A stretch of DNA of 5,001 bases from Thiobacillaceae bacterium (GTDB lineage: Bacteria; Pseudomonadota; Gammaproteobacteria; Burkholderiales; Thiobacillaceae), in assembly GCA_012274165.1 (NCBI GenBank), contig JAAPAA010000152.1:1-5001 (forward strand), written 5' to 3'. A program made the position numbers and the translations under genes. The notes beneath the pieces were generated by a model. The model did no database searches. It worked only from the letters and a program-made list of their open reading frames with translations, and was not told the origin of the DNA. This document shows, in pieces, positions 1-5,001 of the stretch (position 1 is the stretch's first letter; each line of letters begins with the position of its first letter).

Positions 1-1018
1 ACGACGCCACCCCTGCCGCTGCTGTGATGCCAGGCACGACCTGGAACGGCACGCCATGTTCGACCAGGGTTTCAATTTCCTCACCGCCGCGCCCGAAGAT
101 GAAGGGGTCGCCACCCTTGAGGCGCAGCGTACGCTTGCCTTCCTTGGCCAGGCGCACCAGCATCATGTTGATCTCTTCTTGCGGTACAGCGTGATCATCG
201 CGCTCCTTGCCGACGTAGATGCGCTCGGCGTCGCGGCGGCACATATCCAGAATCGGCTGCGAAACCAGGCGGTCGTGCACAATGACGTCAGCCTGTTGCA
301 TCAGCCGTAACGCGCGGAAGGTAAGCAAATCGGGATTGCCAGGACCCGCACCCACCAGATAAACCTCGCCATGATTGCCTTCGTCGGTGCCGGCATTCTG
401 GATCATCTCCTCCAGCCGTTTCTCAGCTTCAACGTCACGCCCGGAAAACACCATTTCCGCAACGGGTGAAAGAAAAACCTTTTCCCAGAATGCGCGACGC
501 TGCTCGGGCTTGAGGGCAGCGCGTACACGATCCTTGTAGCGCCCCCCCAGCGCGCTCAGGCGGCCATAGGCGGCTGGAATCATGGTTTCCAGCCGCGCAC
601 GCAACATGCGCGCAAGCACGGGCGACTCGCCGCCGCTGGAAACCGCGACCATGATCGGCGAGCGATCAATGATCGAAGGCAGGATGAAACTGCACAGCGC
701 AGGCTTGTCGGCAACGTTAACCGGGATATGGCGCGCACGCGCAGCGTCGGAAATGCGCTTGGCTGCTGCAACATCGTCATCAACCACGATCACCAAGTCC
801 TTGCCCTCAAGCAGTTCGTAGCTGAATGCATCGGCTACACGGGACACATGCTCGACATGCGGCAATCGTTCAAAGCCTTCATGCAGGGCAGGTGCAACGA
901 CATCGACGCGAGCACCGGCGCGCAGTAGTAATTCAGCCTTGCGCGCGGCCGTTTCAGATCCGCCCACCACCAGACAATGGCGGTCGCGTAGGTCGAGGAA
1001 AATCGGCAGATAGTTCAT
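1..1018 (-). CDS. cysG: Siroheme synthase CysG, C-terminus cut by window edge
   Basis: Trifunctional cytoplasmic enzyme that turns uroporphyrinogen III into siroheme by two SAM-dependent methylations, NAD-dependent dehydrogenation and iron insertion. I translated 339 residues from ATG at 1018-1016; the family is about 460 long, so roughly 120 C-terminal residues lie beyond position 1. Residues 1-205 are the dehydrogenase/ferrochelatase half: a dinucleotide-binding loop near 18-27 (VVGGSETAARK), the NVADKP segment with Asp104, which matches the catalytic Asp of Salmonella CysG, and VSSGGESP with Ser128, the residue phosphorylated in that enzyme. From about 217 the uroporphyrinogen-III methyltransferase domain begins: VYLVGAGPGNPDLLT, then VHDRLVS, RLKGGDPFIFGRGGEE near 299-314, and VVPGITAAAG near 328. 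The gene starts 5 bases after the dsrR stop with only a weak GAG as ribosome binding site, so it may be translated by coupling. Its place behind dsrN and dsrR suggests dedicated siroheme supply for DsrAB. Identification is very secure. Confidence 0.96.
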   Translation of the reverse strand, partial: MNYLPIFLDLRDRHCLVVGGSETAARKAELLLRAGARVDVVAPALHEGFERLPHVEHVSRVADAFSYELLEGKDLVIVVDDDVAAAKRISDAARARHIPVNVADKPALCSFILPSIIDRSPIMVAVSSGGESPVLARMLRARLETMIPAAYGRLSALGGRYKDRVRAALKPEQRRAFWEKVFLSPVAEMVFSGRDVEAEKRLEEMIQNAGTDEGNHGEVYLVGAGPGNPDLLTFRALRLMQQADVIVHDRLVSQPILDMCRRDAERIYVGKERDDHAVPQEEINMMLVRLAKEGKRTLRLKGGDPFIFGRGGEEIETLVEHGVPFQVVPGITAAAGVAS

Positions 1019-1023
1019 AAGAG

Positions 1024-1344
1024 TTACTCGGTGGGCGCGCTATCGGCTTCCGGTTCTACGGAATAGGGCGGAATGAAAATAAAGCGCAAATCACCCGGGG
1101 TCATCTCGACGAAGTCGAGTGTCACGCCCTGCAGGTAGGGCGTGCTGGAAGCGGCAATCAGCACTTCAATGCCGTTTATAACCAGGTGTTCGTCTGCCTC
1201 GCGCTCCTGATCGAACCCCATGCCGTAGTTCACACCACCATCGTCCTCCTGGTAAGCGGCGACGCGCAGGATCATATCGAACACGTCGGGGTTATTGTTG
1301 GCAACTCGAATCTGCGCGGCGGCGCTGTCGGTAATTTTAATCAT
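1024..1344 (-). CDS. dsrR: DsrR, IscA-like protein lacking iron-sulfur cysteines
   Basis: Protein of 106 residues with the A-type carrier (IscA/SufA) fold pattern: MIKITDSAAAQIR at the start, a central D-GGVNYGMGFD-E stretch near 34-47, and the VLIAASSTPYLQGVTLDFVE segment near 60-80 that parallels the IscA core. It contains no cysteine at all. The C-terminal spot where IscA has its Cys-Gly-Cys motif reads FIFIPPYS here. Loss of these ligands is the known hallmark of DsrR, which in Allochromatium vinosum does not act as an iron-sulfur carrier and is needed for normal dsr expression at a post-transcriptional level. The start is ATG at 1344-1342, preceded by GAGG with a 7-base spacer, 15 bases after the dsrN stop. 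The acidic tail (EPEADSAPTE) is not part of the fold core. The dsrN-dsrR context supports the name; the molecular role remains inferred from the homologue. Confidence 0.9.
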   Translation of the reverse strand: MIKITDSAAAQIRVANNNPDVFDMILRVAAYQEDDGGVNYGMGFDQEREADEHLVINGIEVLIAASSTPYLQGVTLDFVEMTPGDLRFIFIPPYSVEPEADSAPTE

Positions 1345-1359
1345 GGGTATACCTCGGTA

Positions 1360-2784
1360 TTAAGTGGATGCTAGCGCCTTATGCGCGCGAACCTGTTTGA
1401 GAAATGGGGCAATCCATCCACGTGCGCCGGAGCCACGACGATGCACATAACCTGCCAGCAGATTGTGCAATTGATAACCGTCATGTTGCCCATCGATGCC
1501 ATGCCCGCGTTGCACCTTGTAGGCGTATATGGAGTCAGCAGGCAGGTTTTCCAAGCTTGAATAATGAAATTCGTGCGCGGGAATACTGTCGGACTCCTGC
1601 CAGCGGTCATTGCCAGTCGGCAGCAGGTTGGCATAACCGCGGCCGACCGGACGTTCATGCATCACCGTGTCGCCCGGAACCAGTCCGACCATCTGCCGCG
1701 TCTGTCCCTGCCAATTCAGGCTCTTCGACAAATACATGAGCCCGCCACACTCGGCATAGGTGGGTAAACCGGCTTCTATCGCTGCACGTATCTGCATGCG
1801 CAGCGAAGAGTTGGCCTCAAGTTCGGTCATGAACATTTCGGGGAAGCCACCGCCAATGATCAGTCCATCCAGCGTCGGTAGATCAGGCGCATGAAGCGTG
1901 TCGATATTGACCAACTCCACGTTTTCTTCACGCAGGCTATCGAGGTCTTCGCTGTAGTAAAAACCGAACGCCTGATCGTGCGCAATGCCGATGCGTACCG
2001 GCTCGGATGGCACCGGCACGTCTGTCGGGCGCGATGGATAGGGATGGCAATCCGGCGCACTGTCGGCTATCGCCACAATACGCGCCAGGTCAACCTGCTC
2101 AGCCACGCGTTCACCCACATGTTGAATCCGCAAGCGAGCAGCATCCTGCTCATTGGCAGGGACCAAGCCGAGATGGCGTTCGGCAATCTGCATGCTGACA
2201 TCGTGCTGCACCGCGCCTATTACTTCGACGTCGGTGTAATGCTCAATCACGGCGCGCAGTTTCGATTCGTGTCGGCTGCCACCCAGGTTATTGAGTATCA
2301 CCCCGGCGATGCGGATATCCGGATCAAACGCCTGATAGCCCAAAATCAGCGGCGCCACTCCGCGCGTCATGCCGCGCGCATCAATGACCAGCACCACCGG
2401 CGCATCCAGCAATTTGGCAAGCGCGGCATTGCTGTTGCTGCCTTCAAGATCGAGGCCGTCATACAAGCCTTTATTACCCTCAATCAGGCTGATGCGTGCG
2501 TCGCTCGCGACTTGAGCAAATTGCTGCTCGATTTCATCGCGCGTCATCATGTGAAAATCGAGGTTATAGCAGGGGCGCTCGGCCGCCATGCCCAGCCATA
2601 GCGGGTCGATATAGTCAGGACCCTTTTTGAAGGGTTGCACTTGGTGTCCCCGCGCATGCAGCGCAGCACACAATCCCAGGGTAAGCGTGGTCTTACCGGA
2701 GGATTTGTGAGCAGCGGAAATAAAGACGCGGGGCATAGAAGCCCCGCGTTTGAATCCTTCGTTGTGCGTAATGTGCTGGTTCAT
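1360..2784 (-). CDS. dsrN: DsrN, CbiA-type glutamine-dependent siroheme amidase
   Basis: Member of the cobyrinic acid a,c-diamide synthase (CbiA/CobB) family, which uses ATP and glutamine to amidate tetrapyrrole carboxylates. In dsr operons it is called DsrN and is thought to make the siro(haem)amide of sulfite reductase DsrAB. From ATG 2784 the product has 474 residues. The N-terminal dethiobiotin-synthetase-like ATPase domain has the P-loop SAAHKSSGKTT near 23-33, FKKGPDYIDP near 53-62 and EGNKGLYDG near 102-110. The C-terminal class-I-like glutaminase (GATase_3) has GLIIGGGFPE near 307-316, the nucleophile Cys346 in YAECGG and His407 in HEFHYS. All key residues are present. Start choice is uncertain: GTG 2793 has no room for a ribosome site; ATG 2784 has AGGTGA 9 bases upstream; ATG 2736 fits the usual family start (MPRVFISAAHKSSGKTT) but lies in a hairpin with poor spacing. 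Vitamin B12 synthesis is a less likely role, as no other cobalamin gene is visible. Confidence 0.93.
   Translation of the reverse strand: MNQHITHNEGFKRGASMPRVFISAAHKSSGKTTLTLGLCAALHARGHQVQPFKKGPDYIDPLWLGMAAERPCYNLDFHMMTRDEIEQQFAQVASDARISLIEGNKGLYDGLDLEGSNSNAALAKLLDAPVVLVIDARGMTRGVAPLILGYQAFDPDIRIAGVILNNLGGSRHESKLRAVIEHYTDVEVIGAVQHDVSMQIAERHLGLVPANEQDAARLRIQHVGERVAEQVDLARIVAIADSAPDCHPYPSRPTDVPVPSEPVRIGIAHDQAFGFYYSEDLDSLREENVELVNIDTLHAPDLPTLDGLIIGGGFPEMFMTELEANSSLRMQIRAAIEAGLPTYAECGGLMYLSKSLNWQGQTRQMVGLVPGDTVMHERPVGRGYANLLPTGNDRWQESDSIPAHEFHYSSLENLPADSIYAYKVQRGHGIDGQHDGYQLHNLLAGYVHRRGSGARGWIAPFLKQVRAHKALAST
2726..2749 (-). promoter_or_regulatory. Perfect 9-bp GC-rich inverted repeat over internal dsrN start
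   Basis: Arms ACGCGGGGC (2726-2734) and GCCCCGCGT (2741-2749) are exact reverse complements around a 6-base loop. In the dsrN mRNA the alternative start codon ATG 2736-2734 sits at the loop/stem edge, and the codons after it form one arm. On the transcribed strand the stem is followed by CTTTATTT, so it also loosely resembles an intrinsic terminator or attenuator. The pairing is seen directly; a regulatory role is inferred. Coding constraint could explain part of the match. Confidence 0.55.
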
Positions 2785-2793
2785 GATGGCCAC

Positions 2794-2799
2794 TCACCT
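2794..2799 (-). promoter_or_regulatory. Ribosome binding site AGGTGA of dsrN
   Basis: AGGTGA matches the end of the consensus AAGGAGGTGA and lies 9 bases before ATG 2784-2782. It directly abuts GTG 2793, which rules that codon out as a well-spaced start. It is the main reason for preferring 2784 over 2793 and 2736. Its AGGT part is inside the inverted repeat 2796-2821. Confidence 0.55.
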
Positions 2800-2821
2800 G
2801 CCGAACTCACGCCCGGCAGGT
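2796..2821 (-). promoter_or_regulatory. 8-bp inverted repeat sequestering the dsrN ribosome binding site
   Basis: ACCTGCCG (2796-2803) and CGGCAGGT (2814-2821) pair perfectly around a 10-base loop, in the 44-base gap between dsrP and dsrN. In the mRNA the downstream arm ends in AGGT, the first four bases of the AGGTGA that serves start ATG 2784. No U-tract follows, so it is not a standard terminator. It could lower dsrN translation relative to dsrP or protect the upstream transcript from 3' decay. The pairing is certain, the function inferred. Confidence 0.55.
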
Positions 2822-2828
2822 TTATGTA

Positions 2829-4031
2829 TCAGTGTTCCAGTTTGGCGACCGTCGCATCGTCCAGATTGGCTGGCAGCAGGCGCAGAACCTTAACCCCGAA
2901 TGTGGTCGCCAGCAGGGCAATCGCGACCCCGCCCAAACCCAGGAAAAACTCAGGAATGCTAGGTGCGTAGCTATGTATCTCACCGTCAGCAAAACTGCTC
3001 TTTACAGCCAGGCCCGGAAACATGTCTAGCGGAAATGCCTGAGCGCCGATGATGGTGACATACATCTGCGCGATCCCACCCAGCACAATCAGTGCACATG
3101 CGATCATGATCCATGTGCGGTTCTTGCCCAGGCTCGTCAACAAAATCAGCAGGGGAACCACACACCCAACCACGATCTGCCCTACCCAAAATAGCGTGGT
3201 AAAGATTCCGCCATCACGCAGGATGAAGGCTTCAACGCCTTCCATCTTGGCGAAGTAGAGGTTGGTCAGGTGATACACCACCGTGAAGTAAAGCACAGCC
3301 GCCACAAATACTGCCAGCAGGCTTTTGAGCCGCAACATGACAGCGTCACCAAGCGCCCGGCCCGTCCAGGCGTACGCTGCAGCCAGCACCATCAAGTAAA
3401 CCGCCAGGCCATAAGCAAACGACATGATGATGAACATAGGCGCCAGCATCGATGTGCCATACAACTCACGCGCGATCAGGAAGCCAAACAGCGAACCCGT
3501 ACCTGTCGTCAGAATCAGCCGCCAGATAAAGGCAGCCGTACCTGCAGCCTTCGAGTAAGCTCCGACGGAGCGATCCAGCATCGTCCACAGATAGACGCCA
3601 ACCAGGCCGAAGAAACCGGAATAGAGGAAAACGTTCCAGGTGAACATTGACTTGAAGTTGAAATTCGTCATCGCCACAATCAGGCGGTCGGAACGTCCCA
3701 GGTCGAGCACCAGCACCAGCAGGCCGCCCAGCATCAGCGCCAACGCCAGAACCGCTGAAAGCGGCGCCAGCGGTTTGTACATCTTCTGGTTGAATACCGA
3801 AGCGATCGAGGCGACGTTGAGCGCTCCCGAGGCAGCCACGATCAGGAATACCGCAAATACGTGCGGCAAGCCCCAGACAATCTGGTTGTCCATACCGGTC
3901 ACAACGTGACCGTGGTGGTGCATGTAATTCCAGGCCAATGCGCCAAACAAGACGAAAAGACAGAGTCCTCCAAACAGCAGCCAGTACTTCATGCTGCTGC
4001 CTTCTACTTCGCGGAAAGTGATGCTTGCCAT
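2829..4031 (-). CDS. dsrP: DsrP, NrfD/PsrC-type membrane subunit of DsrMKJOP
   Basis: Integral membrane quinone-interacting protein of the NrfD/PsrC/HybB family and part of the DsrMKJOP complex, which exchanges electrons between the quinone pool, periplasmic DsrJ/DsrO and the cytoplasm. The 400-residue product shows ten hydrophobic segments near 16-36, 56-80, 89-112, 131-152, 166-186, 196-221, 233-253, 278-300, 306-328 and 362-384. That matches the ten-helix prediction for DsrP. A histidine-rich patch (HHHGH, 38-42) follows helix 1; histidines 57 and 254 lie in or beside helices and could serve haem or quinone sites, which is speculation. The start ATG 4031 is 6 bases after the dsrO stop with a weak GGA upstream; it keeps the segment FREVEGSS that I regard as typical of the family. 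ATG 3992 (387 residues) has a better AAGG with a 7-base spacer and is the alternative. Position right after dsrO supports the name strongly. Confidence 0.94.
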   Translation of the reverse strand: MASITFREVEGSSMKYWLLFGGLCLFVLFGALAWNYMHHHGHVVTGMDNQIVWGLPHVFAVFLIVAASGALNVASIASVFNQKMYKPLAPLSAVLALALMLGGLLVLVLDLGRSDRLIVAMTNFNFKSMFTWNVFLYSGFFGLVGVYLWTMLDRSVGAYSKAAGTAAFIWRLILTTGTGSLFGFLIARELYGTSMLAPMFIIMSFAYGLAVYLMVLAAAYAWTGRALGDAVMLRLKSLLAVFVAAVLYFTVVYHLTNLYFAKMEGVEAFILRDGGIFTTLFWVGQIVVGCVVPLLILLTSLGKNRTWIMIACALIVLGGIAQMYVTIIGAQAFPLDMFPGLAVKSSFADGEIHSYAPSIPEFFLGLGGVAIALLATTFGVKVLRLLPANLDDATVAKLEH

Positions 4032-4037
4032 GTTGAT

Positions 4038-4832
4038 TTAGATTCCGTGATAGCGAACGCCGAGATTGAGATTCAGATCGGCACGTACCTGCTTGGTCGG
4101 CAGTTCGCGCAAACGCTTTGATATCTCGCTTTCAGGGTCATTCATGTCGCCAAACAGCAAGGCGTTGTGTCCTGCAGCCGTACAGGCTTCTGCACAGGCA
4201 GTATTGCCATCGCCACGATCGATTTTCTGCACGCACAGGGTGCAGGACTCGACGCATCCCATGCCGCGCGGCACATCCGCCTTCTGCGTATCGTTCAGCG
4301 GCTCGTGCACCAGCGAACGGGCCTTGTAGGGACATGCCATCATGCAGTAACGGCAGCCGATACAGGTGTGACGGTTGACCAGAACAATGCCATCAGCCCG
4401 CTTGAACGAAGCACCCGTCGGACACACGTCCACGCAGGGCGCTTCATCGCAATGCTGGCACATCATCGGCAAATTGGTTTCCATCTGCGTCAGGGGATCT
4501 TGCAGTTCCAGTTTGCGAATCCACTGTGGCGCCTGTTTCTTGTGCTGACTTTCTGCCACTGGCGTCCAGCCGTTTTAAGTGCTGCAAGCGGTCACGCAAT
4601 CGTCACAGCCGGTTGCACACTTGGACGCATCGACCAGCATGCCCCAGCGAACCGCGCTGCTGGCCGCTTGGTCTTCGGAACGGCCGTGCGCCACGCCATA
4701 CAGCATCACACCGGGAGCAATCGTCAACCCTGCCGCGGTCGCCGCAGCAGCGCCAACAAAACGACGACGCTCGGGTGAATCGGGCGTTGCCGAGTCGGGG
4801 GATGTTTCACACATCGATTTCAGTTCGCTCAT
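4038..4832 (-). pseudogene. dsrO: DsrO, Tat-exported 4Fe-4S ferredoxin, in-frame TAA at codon 86
   Basis: Periplasmic iron-sulfur subunit of DsrMKJOP, related to HybA/DmsB-type ferredoxins; it passes electrons between DsrJ and DsrP. The reading frame spans 264 residues with one internal stop. Residues 21-50 are a twin-arginine signal (ERRRFVGAA, then a hydrophobic stretch to VAHG). Cysteine sets follow at 72/76/79/83, 125/128/133/137, 157/160/163/167 and 193/197/200/213/217, enough for up to four [4Fe-4S] clusters. Codon 86 (4577-4575) is TAA, giving ...VTACST-stop-NGWTPV.... Frame and homology continue unbroken on both sides, so this is a point change, not an indel; related ferredoxins usually have Glu-Asn here, and TAA is one base from GAA. 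As written, only an 85-residue fragment with the signal and first cysteine set would be made. The start ATG 4832 overlaps the dsrJ stop (ATGA) and has AAGG 7 bases upstream. It could be a true nonsense mutation or a sequencing/assembly error. Confidence 0.9.
4575..4577 (-). other. In-frame premature stop codon (TAA) in dsrO
   Basis: The TAA lies in the same frame as the 85 codons before it and the 178 codons after it. The next possible start downstream (GTG 4559-4557) has no ribosome binding site. The complete dsrR and dsrN genes and the true dsrO end (4040-4038) also use TAA, so a changed genetic code is ruled out locally. The next mRNA base is A, and no known readthrough motif follows. Confidence 0.9.
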
Positions 4833-5001
4833 TGGGCAACCTTGGCCATCTCTTCTACACTCACCTTGCTGTTCGCTTGTGCTGCCAACTGGTGCTTGTA
4901 GTGCGCCGTCTCAGCGCTTAGCGGATGCATCGCCATCGAACCTTGCGGCTTGGTGGAATGACATTCAAAACAGTCAACCTTCACTGCAGCATAGCTATGA
5001 C
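4829..5001 (-). CDS. dsrJ: DsrJ C-terminal part, triheme c-type cytochrome
   Basis: Last 56 codons of a gene that enters from the right edge; it ends in TGA 4831-4829, overlapping the dsrO start. My translation reads HSYAAVKVDCFECHSTKPQG, followed by a tail SMAMHPLSAETAHYK and an Ala/Gln/Val-rich end. CFECH (codons 4972-4958) is a CxxCH haem c attachment motif, with the His as proximal ligand; two Met residues (fragment positions 22 and 24) shortly after it are possible distal ligands. DsrJ is the small periplasmic triheme cytochrome of DsrMKJOP, known for an unusual His/Cys-ligated haem; this fragment would hold the last of its three motifs. The other haem motifs and the N-terminal anchor are outside the window. 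The name rests on the motif plus the strict dsrJ-dsrO-dsrP order; the fragment alone could be any multihaem cytochrome. Confidence 0.87.
   Translation of the reverse strand, partial: HSYAAVKVDCFECHSTKPQGSMAMHPLSAETAHYKHQLAAQANSKVSVEEMAKVAQ

Noticed and set aside
542..548. Run of seven C (seven G in cysG) suspected of causing a frameshift
   Set aside because: CysG homology reads through in one frame on both sides (RLSALGGRYKDRV), so no indel is present.
56..928. Several plus-strand open frames opposite cysG
   Set aside because: The minus strand carries an uninterrupted CysG with all motifs; the plus frames overlap one another and show no family features.
1346..1353. Palindrome GGTATACC just before the dsrR start as an operator
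   Set aside because: Only 8 bases with no loop, overlapping an ordinary ribosome site; too short to support an operator claim.
1891..2601. 236-codon open frame on the plus strand
   Set aside because: It lies wholly antisense to dsrN, whose family motifs are unmistakable; its His/Ala/Arg-rich translation shows no domain and looks like a codon-bias shadow.
2791..2793. GTG as the dsrN start
   Set aside because: The AGGTGA ribosome site directly touches it, leaving no spacer; ATG 2784 is better placed.
4038..4559. Separate gene starting at GTG 4559 for a second ferredoxin
   Set aside because: It is in the same frame as the upstream Tat-signal part, separated only by the TAA and six sense codons, lacks a ribosome site and lacks a signal; the two pieces are one dsrO.
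4575..4577. Recoding of TAA as an amino acid
   Set aside because: dsrN, dsrR and dsrO itself all terminate with TAA, and no special readthrough context is visible.
4167..4778. 203-codon open frame on the plus strand
   Set aside because: Antisense to dsrO, Cys/His/Arg-rich low-logic translation, no recognisable motif and no ribosome site; a shadow of the dsrO frame.

Overview
All genes in this window lie on the minus strand. Read in transcription order (high to low coordinates) they are the 3' end of dsrJ, then dsrO, dsrP, dsrN, dsrR and cysG, which runs off the left edge. This is the distal part of a reverse-acting dissimilatory sulfite reductase (dsr) operon. dsrN, and especially a cysteine-free dsrR, placed after dsrJOP is the arrangement known from sulfur-oxidising proteobacteria. 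The source is therefore probably a chemolithotrophic or phototrophic sulfur oxidiser. A beta- or gammaproteobacterium is most likely, judging by gene order and moderate-to-high GC, but the window does not fix the taxon.

Layout: positions 4829-5001 hold the last 56 codons of DsrJ, including one c-type haem motif. dsrO (4038-4832) overlaps the dsrJ stop by ATGA and encodes a Tat-exported multi-cluster ferredoxin, but it has an in-frame TAA at codon 86, right after the first cysteine quartet. dsrP (2829-4031) encodes a ten-helix NrfD-type membrane protein. dsrN (about 1360-2784) encodes a CbiA-type glutamine-dependent amidase. dsrR (1024-1344) encodes an IscA-fold protein without cysteines. cysG (1-1018) encodes siroheme synthase, of which the first 339 residues are visible. 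Gaps are -4, 6, 44, 15 and 5 bases, so the genes very probably share one transcript. No promoter is visible.

How the genes work together: DsrJ, DsrO and DsrP form the periplasmic and membrane half of the DsrMKJOP complex, which links cytoplasmic sulfur oxidation by DsrAB to the quinone pool and the periplasm. CysG makes siroheme and DsrN is thought to amidate it to the siro(haem)amide of DsrAB. DsrR is linked to post-transcriptional control of dsr expression. The end of the operon is thus a cofactor and regulation module attached to the electron-transfer module.

The points most worth checking are the nonsense codon in dsrO and two perfect inverted repeats at the start of dsrN. One of these covers the likely ribosome binding site and the other covers an alternative start codon. 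I found no mobile element, CRISPR array, RNA gene or unknown gene system; the window is otherwise a conventional dsr locus.
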